Shown here one piece after another: positions 1 through 7,279 of a DNA stretch of 64,000 nt. Every line of letters begins with the position of its first letter. The first letter of the stretch is position 1. The notes under the pieces are model-generated. The model made no database searches, was not told the origin of the DNA, and saw only the letters and a list, made by a program, of their open reading frames with translations. The translations under genes and the position numbers were made by a program. Source of the DNA: Mesonia aestuariivivens (GTDB taxonomy: Bacteria > Bacteroidota > Bacteroidia > Flavobacteriales > Flavobacteriaceae); contig NZ_JAHWDF010000002.1 of assembly GCF_019311235.1 (NCBI RefSeq), positions 276,094 to 340,093 on the forward strand, written 5' to 3'.

Positions 1-756
1 GAACAGCCGTTAGAAAATTTACCTAAAAGCGTCCAAGATTTATTAGCAGATCACTCCGATTGTTTAACTGAATTGAAATCTTTTTCAACAGGAGCTTCTC
101 CTAATAAAAATATGCCAGTAACTTGGCACGGACCAGAACCAGGAATTGGACTCAGGGCTTCCGCTAAGCTTTCTCAAATCCCTTATAGTTTCGATAATTC
201 ATTAGTGGCACAAGAAGTTTTTCCAGTAGGAGAATTAGATGCCGATTTACAACAAGTAGACTTAAGAAAAACCAACTCTTGGCGTTTAAAGTTGGGTGCC
301 ATAGAAACTACTGAAATGATTGAAGTTCAACTGGTAAATTCGGTTGCTCCTTTTGTGCTGTGTAATCGTTTAGCGGAGTTGATGAAGAAAGAAAACACGG
401 GTCAAAAACACATTATTAATGTGACCGCGATGGAAGGGAAGTTTCATCGTTTTTTTAAAGAATCTCGCCATCCGCACACCAATATGGCCAAGGCAGCGTT
501 AAATATGTTAACCCATACTGCCGCTGGAGATTTGGCAAAAGATGGAATTTATATGAATGCCGTAGATACGGGTTGGGTAACCGATGAAGATCCCGCAGAA
601 CTGGCTAAAAGAAAGCAAGAATTGCACGATTTTCAGCCTCCACTAGATATTGTAGATGGCGCCGCTCGAGTAATGGATCCGTTGTTTGATGGCATTAACA
701 CCGGAAAACATTGGTGCGGTAAATTTTTAAAAGATTACAGACCTATAGATTGGTAA
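1..756 (+). CDS. SDR-family oxidoreductase, 5' end cut by window edge
   Basis: The frame is open from base 1, so the start and the N-terminal Rossmann nucleotide site lie outside the window; 251 residues remain. The C-terminal two thirds look like a short-chain dehydrogenase, with an INVTA strand, a helix containing MAKAALNM that carries the conserved Lys, and a DTGWV segment after it. By eye the Tyr of YxxxK is Thr here (TNMAK) and the usual Ser strand ends in Ala, so only the Lys of the catalytic triad is clear. The product could be an atypical reductase or a non-catalytic SDR. The next gene follows without a gap and is probably co-transcribed. Family assignment is fairly sure; substrate is unknown. 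Confidence 0.75.
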   Translation, partial: EQPLENLPKSVQDLLADHSDCLTELKSFSTGASPNKNMPVTWHGPEPGIGLRASAKLSQIPYSFDNSLVAQEVFPVGELDADLQQVDLRKTNSWRLKLGAIETTEMIEVQLVNSVAPFVLCNRLAELMKKENTGQKHIINVTAMEGKFHRFFKESRHPHTNMAKAALNMLTHTAAGDLAKDGIYMNAVDTGWVTDEDPAELAKRKQELHDFQPPLDIVDGAARVMDPLFDGINTGKHWCGKFLKDYRPIDW

Positions 757-981
757 ATGATGAGCGAAACACAACCTAATAACCCGCTACATGGAGTAAA
801 ACTTGCAGATATGCTTAACTATTTGCAAGATTATTATGGCTGGGATGGTTTGGCCGAACGTGTAAATATTAATTGCTTTAAGTCGAATCCTACCATAAAA
901 TCAAGTCTTAAATTTTTACGCAAAACCGATTGGGCAAGAACAAAAGTAGAAATACTCTATTTAAAAACGATTAAAAGATAG
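757..981 (+). CDS. VF530-like (DUF2132) small DNA-binding protein
   Basis: This is a 74-residue protein beginning directly after the stop of the SDR gene, with two consecutive ATG codons. It carries the signature of the VF530/DUF2132 family: NNPLHG near the N-terminus, a YGW segment, and then INCF, SNP and SSLKFLRKT followed by an Ala-Arg pair. Family members have a small helical fold reported to bind DNA; the physiological role is not known. Full length matches the usual family size. It is likely transcribed together with the upstream gene. Confidence 0.85.
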   Translation: MMSETQPNNPLHGVKLADMLNYLQDYYGWDGLAERVNINCFKSNPTIKSSLKFLRKTDWARTKVEILYLKTIKR

Positions 982-1075
982 TTAATTTTCTATTATTGAA
1001 ATGTTTATATTTTTTGAATTGAGATTTAAAATTAAATAGCGACACTGAATATAAATATGTAATTGTAGCCGAAGT

Positions 1076-1109
1076 TTTGTCATTACTATAGAAATAACAC
1101 TTACTTTCG
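1076..1109 (+). promoter_or_regulatory. Possible Bacteroidota promoter for the J-domain gene
   Basis: A TTTG box at 1076-1079 is followed by TACTTTCG at 1102-1109, one base off TAnnTTTG. The spacer of 22 is slightly longer than the usual 19-21. It lies 22 bases ahead of the ATG at 1132. Confidence 0.4.
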
Positions 1110-1131
1110 CGCCTTGATTTAAAATAAAGAT

Positions 1132-1578
1132 ATGAAGCGAATTAACGAATATAAAAAGCTGTTTGAAGTAGAAAAAGAAATTGAACTCAAAGCTTTAAAA
1201 AAGAGTTACCGTAACCTGGTAAAAGAATGGCATCCCGATAAATTTCAAAATGGTGACCCTAAACAAGTAGAGGCAGAAATGCAAAGTCGTAAAATTATTG
1301 ACGGCTATCATTTTTTAGTAAGTATTGCTCCAGAAACTAAAGAAGCAAATTTACCCGAATATACGGCAGCGATTAATTCTGGAATTGCAGATTATCAGCA
1401 TAAAGGCTTATTGTTAGAGATCAGTTATCTTGATGGTTCTACCTACGAATATTTTGGGGTTACTAAACCTGTATTTGTGAAAATGATGCAGAGTAATAAA
1501 TTAAATCGTTATGCAAAACGTGCAATTTATCCAAATTATTTATATAGAAAATCTAAGCGTACTCAAGAAGAAGAATAG
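1132..1578 (+). CDS. J-domain protein with C-terminal KTSC domain
   Basis: The 148-residue product has an N-terminal J domain (about 1-70) with the HPD tripeptide at residues 34-36, the loop that stimulates Hsp70 ATPase. From about residue 90 a KTSC-like domain follows, with the SYLDGSTYEYFGV segment and a terminal helix ending in RAIYPNYLY. KTSC domains are often found alone or next to nucleic-acid enzymes. The combination suggests a DnaK co-chaperone with a client or RNA-binding tail, but that is inference. A clear terminator follows, so the gene is probably its own transcript. Confidence 0.8.
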   Translation: MKRINEYKKLFEVEKEIELKALKKSYRNLVKEWHPDKFQNGDPKQVEAEMQSRKIIDGYHFLVSIAPETKEANLPEYTAAINSGIADYQHKGLLLEISYLDGSTYEYFGVTKPVFVKMMQSNKLNRYAKRAIYPNYLYRKSKRTQEEE

Positions 1579-1638
1579 GTTTTTAGATAGATAATTCATC
1601 TAAACATAGAGTTAAACATACTCAATAAAAAAATAATA

Positions 1639-1667
1639 ACCCTTGAAGTTTTTTCAGGGGTTTTTTA
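1639..1667 (+). terminator. Rho-independent terminator
   Basis: The stem ACCCTTGAA pairs with TTCAGGGGT with one G-T pair and is followed by a run of six T. It sits between the convergent J-domain gene and ThiE-like gene. Confidence 0.8.
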
Positions 1668-1688
1668 GTTGAAAATGTTTAGTTAGAT

Positions 1689-2327
1689 TTAATCAAAAGT
1701 ATGACGCTTTTCTTGCGTTGAAGAAGCTTGTAGTAAATCGTGAAAAGCGCTAATTAAATTAAAGTTTTCAGTAATTGCATCATCAATGGCCAATCCTGAA
1801 ACTCCAGTTCCTAAAATAGCTTTTACACCTTCAAGACTAATTTCGCCAAAAGCCAACAGAGGTGTTTCAGTAGTTAGCGCTTCTTGTATGAATGAAAAAC
1901 CAGTAATTCCTAAACTTGCTGCGTTATTTTCTGGATTTGTATTTTGAAACGGTCCTAAATATAGATAGTCTAATTCTTGTGATATTAATCTTTCGGCATC
2001 TTCTAAGTGATAAGCCGTAGCGCCTATTAATTGCCAGGTGTGTAAATGTTTTCTTACAGAACTGGTACTAGCGATACTTTTCTCTAAATGAACACCATCT
2101 GCTTTAATTTGCTTTGCAACTTTATAGTGATCTTGAACAATTAATCGCGTTTGAAAATGAGCCGTAATTTCGCGAGCTTTTTCTGCATATTTTAGTACTT
2201 TTTTTTCACTTAAATGGTTTAATCTTAATAGCACCAGTTCTGCTCCAGAAGTACACGCTTTTTGCACGTTTTCTAGATGTTCTTGAGGGGTGTTACCTTG
2301 AGTTAAGTAATGTAATTTAGCGATCAT
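1689..2327 (-). CDS. ThiE/TenI-like thiamine phosphate synthase family protein
   Basis: The 212-residue product keeps the TIM-barrel order of thiamine phosphate synthase/TenI proteins: an early LLRL strand (canonical QLR.K), ADGVHL at about 76-81, IGATAYH at 101-107 and YLYLGPFQNT at 121-130. Several active-site signatures are changed. The Asn-Asp-Arg phosphate site reads VQDH, and the Thr-Lys that follows the GP loop is absent. It may be a TenI-like regulator or another barrel enzyme rather than a working ThiE. It is a single gene, with no thi neighbours in the window. Family is moderately sure; catalytic activity is doubtful. Confidence 0.65.
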   Translation of the reverse strand: MIAKLHYLTQGNTPQEHLENVQKACTSGAELVLLRLNHLSEKKVLKYAEKAREITAHFQTRLIVQDHYKVAKQIKADGVHLEKSIASTSSVRKHLHTWQLIGATAYHLEDAERLISQELDYLYLGPFQNTNPENNAASLGITGFSFIQEALTTETPLLAFGEISLEGVKAILGTGVSGLAIDDAITENFNLISAFHDLLQASSTQEKRHTFD

Positions 2328-2367
2328 AAATGAATGAAATTAAAAAGTGACCAAGAATTGAATGTGC

Positions 2368-2982
2368 TTAAGAAAGACTTATTTTTTTTGAATACTCCAT
2401 AAAGTAACTATCATAACGAGCTAACTTTGCTGTCATTTCTTCAGCATAAATTACGTACTGGCATTTGATAACACTTTGGGTTATCGATAATAATGCGGCA
2501 TAAGCTGTTTGCTGAATTAAAAAATCGGCATCATCAATACTAAATATCTTTAGTTGTGAGGTATGTACACCATTTAATAAAAACAATTTATTTAGATTCT
2601 TAGGTGTTGAAATGAGAATATCTATTCCTTCTAAAATTTCTGATTTCTGTAAATCTATATGCATTTTTTCATGGGCTACATAAGGCCTTAAAGAAGTATG
2701 ACGCGTATAGACCAAAAATTGATCTAGTATCTCTAGGGCTTTCTCTTTATTTTCTACTAAGATAATAGCTCGCGGCGCATCACCTACGGCTTCACATTTT
2801 AACTTTTGTAAAGTGGTTAAAATAAGCGTGGTAGTTTTTCCTGCACCTTTAGGAGCGGTGCAATACAAATTCATTCCGCTTTTAATTACGGGAATACTTT
2901 TGCGTTGCAGTGGAGTAGGTGTTTCAATTTCTAGCTTAGCTAGTTTCTCTTTAATTTCGGGATGTAACTTTTTAAAAGGCAT
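2368..2982 (-). CDS. Half-length DEAD-box helicase (RecA1 domain only)
   Basis: At 204 residues this covers only the first RecA-like domain of a DEAD-box helicase. It shows a Q-motif-like TPLQ at 23-26, a Walker A APKGAGKT at 43-50, STPKNL at 125-130 in place of TPGR, and DDAD at 150-153 in place of DEAD. The usual SAT motif and the whole second domain with the arginine finger are absent, and no continuation is seen in any frame downstream. It cannot act as a normal helicase; it may bind RNA or ATP or regulate another helicase. The ATG start is clean. A full-length helicase is encoded separately at 12714-13829. Confidence 0.75.
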   Translation of the reverse strand: MPFKKLHPEIKEKLAKLEIETPTPLQRKSIPVIKSGMNLYCTAPKGAGKTTTLILTTLQKLKCEAVGDAPRAIILVENKEKALEILDQFLVYTRHTSLRPYVAHEKMHIDLQKSEILEGIDILISTPKNLNKLFLLNGVHTSQLKIFSIDDADFLIQQTAYAALLSITQSVIKCQYVIYAEEMTAKLARYDSYFMEYSKKISLS

Positions 2983-2995
2983 TTGGCAAAGGTAA

Positions 2996-4056
2996 TCATT
3001 TCTGAAATCTTTTGTATTGTTTGAATTGGTGAATTACACGAAGAAATACCTAAAAAAGATGTTGGAAATTATTTAAGGGTTTTAATTGATTAATAGGAAA
3101 GCGTAATGCTTGTGGAATGATTTTAAAGAACTTTAATAACAAGTTGACATAAAAATATCATTATAAATCAAAAAACAAAATTTTACCGCTTAAGCAATAA
3201 GTATTCTTAAAAGTTACTATTATACCATGGATTTTCCGATGTTTTCTAAAATATAGTGAATGGCCATGTATCGTCCCGAATTTAAATTCTCTGAATATAT
3301 TTTATTACAAACGCTTATAGCTTAATTAAAATCATCCACTTTATTTTGGTTTGTTAAAATAAAATCTTCATAAATTTAAAAAATTACTACAAGTAAATAT
3401 CTCAATATAAGTGTTTTAAGCGATTCAATCGCAAGTTAGACTTTACACTATGAGACAGCTTAAACGTGCTGTTTTAAACCCTTAGAAATGCCTCTAAACG
3501 GTTAAATAACAGTGTTTTAAAATAGCTCTTTTTAAGCTTCATTTTTGAAATTTTCGAGAAATTAGTTACTCAAAACTTGCTGAATCAGTTTTAATAAGAA
3601 ATGATTTTAGTGGAAAAAATTTCTTAGTCATAAAGGATTTAAAGATTTTTTTAAATAAATGATCTATGAGCTAATGACATTTGCTAAAGATTAGTCGTAA
3701 ACAATAATACTAAGCAGCTTAAGTTGTAATCATTGTTTTTGTGAAAACAGCATTAAAAGATGTTTTTCTCTACTTTTTACAAAGAATACATTTGTTTTAT
3801 AATGTTCTGCGTTATGTAACTTTGCTTTGGGAAAAAGCGAAATTCTTTACCCCCAATTTTCTTGGATTTTTTTCTTTCTAAAAGTTTCTTTAAAAAATGT
3901 AATGGAATACTCTTTGCCCGAAGCGACGGTAGGAGCGAAGTGGGAATGTGTATGGAATGGTTTATTCTCTCTAATTTCCAATTAATTACGGAATCCCATA
4001 ATAAGTTAATTATTACAATTTTGTATATTTAAAAAGTATAAAAACACTTTTAAGAA
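2996..4056. other. Gene-poor mosaic DNA, left flank of accessory island
   Basis: I find no convincing coding region in these 1,061 bases. The stretch is very AT-rich and holds fragments that look like decayed intergenic mosaic: GTGTTTTAA recurs near 3411 and 3511, and there is a 19-bp exact match (3238-3256) to the right flank of the island. A possible promoter for the next gene is the TTTTGTATATTTA stretch near 4020-4032. Confidence 0.6.
3238..3276 (+). repeat. Direct repeat, left copy
   Basis: Nineteen bases starting GATGTTTTCTAAAATATAG are identical to 9246-9264. Similarity continues for about 20 more bases with substitutions, including a TG-x-GCC stretch. The two copies lie about 6 kb apart in the same orientation and bracket the island genes. 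Confidence 0.65.
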
Positions 4057-4257
4057 ATGAATAAATATGAACTAAAAATTGTCTCAATTATTGATGACGA
4101 ACGTGTTGTTTTATTACAAGCATTTTTATATGCTGAAAATGAAACTATTGCTAATACAATGGCTGACAACATTTTTACTACATACCAAGATAATAGTAAT
4201 TATACTGAATATTATGAGGGTATTGTTGTACAAAGACCATTAACTTTAGTTGAGTAA
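4057..4257 (+). CDS. Hypothetical 66-residue protein
   Basis: A short acidic protein that I do not recognise. It has a KIVSIIDDERVVLLQAF strand-rich start and a Tyr-rich middle, and no signal peptide or membrane segment. It begins at ATG behind an AT-rich leader and lies 23 bases ahead of a co-directional gene of 205 residues, so the two may form an operon. The alternating hydrophobic pattern suggests a small alpha/beta fold. No function can be proposed. Confidence 0.5.
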   Translation: MNKYELKIVSIIDDERVVLLQAFLYAENETIANTMADNIFTTYQDNSNYTEYYEGIVVQRPLTLVE

Positions 4258-4280
4258 ATTCCTAATCGATTATAAATTGA

Positions 4281-4898
4281 ATGCACTATAAATTAACACA
4301 GGAAATAATAAAACTGAGTGAGTCAGATTATTGGCATAGTGCTAAAAATGAATGGAATTTTGAATATGCATATTATAGCGATGAATTACAGAGATGTCTT
4401 TGTGGACATTATCCAATTAAAAATGTCTGTGTCATTAAAAACACCATAAATAATAGACATACTGAGGTTGGGAATTGTTGTGTGAATAAATTTTTAGGAA
4501 TAGATGAAGGAAACAAAATTTTCACATCAATTAAACGATTAAAAGAAGACCCAACAAAAAGTATGAGTCCAGAAGTTTTGGAGTACCTATTTAATAAAAA
4601 GGCATTAACCAACTTTGAATATAAATTTTACTTAGATACAATTAGGAAACGTAAATTTTCTTACAAACAACTTGAAATACGTAAAAAAATAAATCAAAAG
4701 TTAATTGATTTCACGAGTTATGAATCTAACTCTAATTTTTCAAGAATCAATTTAGTATTAAAATGGGCAGAAGAGAATACTTGGTTTGACACAAGCTTTG
4801 TTCATTCTTTGAAGCAGAATTGCGAAAGAAGAGGAAAATTGACTGAAAACCAATCTAAAGCTCTTGAGAACATAATTAAAAAACTAAAAATTGAATAA
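4281..4898 (+). CDS. Hypothetical protein with a Cys-based zinc-knuckle-like motif
   Basis: The 205-residue product has an N-terminal cluster RCLCGHYP at about 38-45, then an Asn-rich turn and VGNCCVNKFLG at about 63-73. The pattern C-x-C-G ... G-N-x-C-V-x-K-F recurs, from memory, in uncharacterised proteins of phages and mobile islands and looks like a metal-binding fold. The remainder is helical and basic, with no signal peptide. It probably shares a transcript with the 66-residue gene upstream. Function is unknown; nucleic-acid binding is a guess from the zinc-like motif and charge. Confidence 0.6.
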   Translation: MHYKLTQEIIKLSESDYWHSAKNEWNFEYAYYSDELQRCLCGHYPIKNVCVIKNTINNRHTEVGNCCVNKFLGIDEGNKIFTSIKRLKEDPTKSMSPEVLEYLFNKKALTNFEYKFYLDTIRKRKFSYKQLEIRKKINQKLIDFTSYESNSNFSRINLVLKWAEENTWFDTSFVHSLKQNCERRGKLTENQSKALENIIKKLKIE

Positions 4899-4927
4899 TT
4901 CTTTTGGTATTTAAATTGGAAAAGACA

Positions 4928-4958
4928 AGAAGCCCTTTCCCAAGGAAAGAACTTCTTA
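4928..4958. terminator. Bidirectional hairpin between convergent island genes
   Basis: AAGAAG and CTTTCC pair with GGAAAG and CTTCTT around a three-base loop. The hairpin lies between the 205-residue gene and the end of the 309-residue gene, and its right arm touches the stop codon of the latter. T runs are weak. Confidence 0.5.
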
Positions 4959-5885
4959 TGATGCTTTACCGTAAAGCTGTATTAATTTTTCTATGTCTAT
5001 AGATGGATAATGAGATTTTACATAATCCTGAAAATTAATTAAAGAACCACTATAACTTTTAACATATTCAATTAATTTATGTTTTGGTTTTCTGTAATGG
5101 CTATTAATGTTTTTTATTATAGCTTTTTTAGTACCGTCTTTTAATTCGTTGATAAAACTATCATTTCCATCTGTATTTATATTTCCTTCTATAATATCTT
5201 TAGACAAATAGTTGCTAGAAATAAACCAATTATAATGATTAGTATAAATTCTTTGGCCACTTGTCAAAAACTGAGGTACTAGAATAATGCATTTTCCTTT
5301 GTAATGAGGTAACATAACTTTTTTAGTAACCCATTTTTTTGAAGAATGTTCATAATATTCAATTTTGGTTTCTTCGACATCTATACTATATTTTAAACAT
5401 TGCTGAAATGTAAATTCAGCCAAAATATCTCTACAAACATTTGCTAAAGTGTCCGACATATTATCTTGACCAATGCCTTTTACTAAAAGTAGTACATTAT
5501 GAGCTTCATTAGTTACTGTAATTCCTGCTTTAACTAATTTATTAGCTCTTAATGAATCAAAAATTATTTCAGCTTTTGTTGGTCCAATTCCTTTACCTTT
5601 AATATTATAAGAGTAACCTAAATGGTATTCATTAGCTTCTCCTAAATGAGATAAGAAATTCAATCCGTTATTTCTATCATTAGGAATAATAAATGTTCTA
5701 TTCAAAGTTTCTAAAAAAGATTTACTTCTTACATACATCTTTTTTGCAATCATATTATCTAAATTATTAGCAATATGATAAGGGTCAATAAATGCTTCTA
5801 AATCATTTTCCATTAAAATGTTTAGATGTTCCGTGGTATTACTTTTAATACCGAAATGTTCGTTAAATGTTTTTAAATGTATCAT
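4956..5885 (-). CDS. Uncharacterised 309-residue island protein
   Basis: I do not recognise a named family. Visible features are an N-terminal MIHLKTFNEHFGI and a LEAFIDPYHIAN segment, a GYSYNIKGKGIGPTK loop around residues 91-105, and KGIGQDNMSDTLANV around 135-149, followed by a helix with FTFQQC. The two GIG loops and the DxxSD motif resemble, from memory, a set of uncharacterised proteins near restriction and defence genes; this is not demonstrated. No signal peptide or membrane helix is present, so the protein is probably cytosolic. It lies 94 bases downstream of the 41-residue gene on the same strand and may share its transcript. Confidence 0.6.
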   Translation of the reverse strand: MIHLKTFNEHFGIKSNTTEHLNILMENDLEAFIDPYHIANNLDNMIAKKMYVRSKSFLETLNRTFIIPNDRNNGLNFLSHLGEANEYHLGYSYNIKGKGIGPTKAEIIFDSLRANKLVKAGITVTNEAHNVLLLVKGIGQDNMSDTLANVCRDILAEFTFQQCLKYSIDVEETKIEYYEHSSKKWVTKKVMLPHYKGKCIILVPQFLTSGQRIYTNHYNWFISSNYLSKDIIEGNINTDGNDSFINELKDGTKKAIIKNINSHYRKPKHKLIEYVKSYSGSLINFQDYVKSHYPSIDIEKLIQLYGKAS

Positions 5886-5979
5886 TTTTTAATTTTTTAA
5901 AATTTATATTCTTATTTTAAATCTGTCCATAAAAATTAATCTATAGACAGATTTTAATTTTTAATATTTAAGGTTACTA

Positions 5980-6105
5980 TTATTTACCTTTACTATCACT
6001 TCTGTTACTTCTCACGTGTGGCTTAACTTTTATTGTTTTACCTCCAACTTTTTTAGTATAACCAGGAATTCTGTTGTATTTTCTACCTTCTGAATCTTTT
6101 GCCAT
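5980..6105 (-). CDS. Small basic 41-residue protein with a consensus Shine-Dalgarno
   Basis: An ATG at 6105 opens a 41-codon frame ending in TAA. The product is rich in Lys, Arg, Gly and Ser, starts MAKDSEGRKYNRIPGYTKK and ends in a SDSKGK tail. It is too short for normal ORF thresholds. Its reality is supported by an AAGGAGGTGT sequence eight bases ahead of the ATG, rare in Bacteroidota, and by the divergent regulated promoter region. The basic, unstructured composition would suit nucleic-acid or ribosome binding, but no function is known. Confidence 0.6.
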   Translation of the reverse strand: MAKDSEGRKYNRIPGYTKKVGGKTIKVKPHVRSNRSDSKGK

Positions 6106-6110
6106 ATTTT

Positions 6111-6120
6111 ACACCTCCTT
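6111..6120 (-). promoter_or_regulatory. Consensus Shine-Dalgarno of the 41-residue gene
   Basis: Read on the minus strand this is AAGGAGGTGT, with AGGAGG eight bases before the ATG at 6105. Neighbouring genes in the window show no comparable site. Confidence 0.7.
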
Positions 6121-6164
6121 TCTAATTTTTTTTAATTATTTATGTAAATTGTTAACCATTAACC

Positions 6165-6191
6165 TTCTACATAATACTATTAACTGTAGAA
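6165..6191. promoter_or_regulatory. Dyad TTCTACA-N13-TGTAGAA in the divergent promoter region
   Basis: Two perfect 7-base arms are separated by 13 bases, between the divergent 41-residue gene and the sigma-like gene. Half-site spacing near 20 bases centre to centre suits a dimeric regulator on one DNA face. Confidence 0.5.
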
Positions 6192-6201
6192 AATAAAAGT
6201 T

Positions 6202-6214
6202 CCCCAAAATGGGG
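6202..6214. promoter_or_regulatory. GC palindrome CCCCAAAATGGGG ahead of the sigma-like gene
   Basis: This G/C-rich dyad stands out in a very AT-rich leader, with CCCCA pairing TGGGG. It sits 24 bases before the ATG at 6238 and immediately ahead of AATATTTG (6222-6229), one base off the TAnnTTTG -7 box, in the place of the -33 box. That position fits an operator or an activator site. Confidence 0.5.
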
Positions 6215-6237
6215 TAAAAAAAATATTTGCGATTAAT

Positions 6238-6888
6238 ATGATTATAGAAGATATTGGCAAATTCTTTGAATCCAACTCAAAAAAACTTGATAAAATCAGT
6301 AATGTTGAATGGAAGATTGCAATCAAAAAGTGTGAGAAACATTTGTTCTTCAAGCTAATGAATAAAACAAAGTATGGAGCACATACAGTTGAAAATTTGG
6401 GAATACCAGCTAAGGATTATTATTTAGAATATGCTTATTCTAGTATAATTGATGGTTTTTGGGAATGGAAAGACAGCTTTGACCTTACTGAACAGTTAAT
6501 AAGAATTATAGATAGTAGAATTTCTACAGTAGTTAAATCGTATAAAAATGCTAAAGAAAATGATGAAAAAAGAGAAGAAGAAGGTAAATATCCATTAAAG
6601 ACAGTAATAAGAAGTCAGGATATCGAAAATACATTTTATAACTTGCGGTCTGAGGACGAAGTTGATGAAACCGAGCTACTTGCAATAGAAGATGACTATA
6701 ATAAAATAGAGCTATTTGTAAATGAGAGTAAGGACGATGATATTAAAACGTTTTGGGAATGCACAAAAGAAGGATATAAAAGAGCTGAAATAGCTGAAAT
6801 TATGGAAGTAACACCAAAACAACTAGATAAGATTAAAGAGAAATTTTTAAGGCAAACAAGAAAACAAATCGAGAAAAATGGAAACTAA
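6238..6888 (+). CDS. Sigma-70-like factor, divergent
   Basis: The 216-residue protein looks like a small sigma-70-type factor. Residues about 20-105 form a helical region-2-like block (a CEKHLFFKLMNK helix, then YLEYAYSSIIDGFWEW). Residues about 175-212 form a region-4-like helix-turn-helix, FWECTKEGYKRAEIAEIMEVT followed by a basic helix with RQTRK. A long acidic linker joins them. It opens a three-gene operon: its last 11 bases overlap the next gene. The ImmA/IrrE protease at the operon end suggests that its activity is controlled by proteolysis. It could instead be a DNA-binding repressor with a sigma-like HTH. Fold is moderately sure; role is inferred. Confidence 0.6.
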   Translation: MIIEDIGKFFESNSKKLDKISNVEWKIAIKKCEKHLFFKLMNKTKYGAHTVENLGIPAKDYYLEYAYSSIIDGFWEWKDSFDLTEQLIRIIDSRISTVVKSYKNAKENDEKREEEGKYPLKTVIRSQDIENTFYNLRSEDEVDETELLAIEDDYNKIELFVNESKDDDIKTFWECTKEGYKRAEIAEIMEVTPKQLDKIKEKFLRQTRKQIEKNGN

Positions 6889-7279
6889 TAAAGCATTAAA
6901 AGCGTTAGATAATCTTTATGGTTTACTATTAGAAATGAATTACCATAAAGAACCAATAGATTTTTTAAGTGAAATAGAGGAAGATGATGTTTTTGTTTCT
7001 AAACATTTAAGAAATGTTATGCTAAGGCGTTCTAAAACTAAAGCACTCTTAGTACAAAATAAGTACAAAAAATTAAGAGAAGAATTTTTACGTCTTAAAG
7101 AGTATGGTTTTGAAAAATTACAAGAACTATTGACCCCAAAAGAAAAAATAGAATTGCAACCTCTATTTAATAAATTTAAAGAGTTAGAAGAAAAAGATGA
7201 AATAGATATCAATGAAGACCAAGATTTTTTAATCTTCATTTCTAAGATTAAAGATAAAATTGACGATGATGAATCTTAA
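6878..7279 (+). CDS. Small charged helical protein, candidate regulator of the sigma-like factor
   Basis: The 133-residue product is strongly helical and charged (Lys/Glu-rich) with no signal peptide or membrane segment, and ends in an Asp/Glu-rich tail IDDDES. It overlaps the upstream sigma-like gene by 11 bases and the downstream protease gene by about 14, so translation of the three is probably coupled. I know no family for it. Its position between a sigma-like factor and an ImmA/IrrE protease suggests an anti-sigma factor or the protease substrate, which is inference only. Confidence 0.6.
   Translation: METNKALKALDNLYGLLLEMNYHKEPIDFLSEIEEDDVFVSKHLRNVMLRRSKTKALLVQNKYKKLREEFLRLKEYGFEKLQELLTPKEKIELQPLFNKFKELEEKDEIDINEDQDFLIFISKIKDKIDDDES

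Noticed and set aside
3000..4056. Possible decayed gene in the left flank
   Set aside because: No frame over about 40 codons with coding character; stops are dense in all six frames, so it is reported only as mosaic DNA.
5886..5979. Possible riboswitch between the 309- and 41-residue genes
   Set aside because: Only AT-rich sequence without stable paired blocks was seen.
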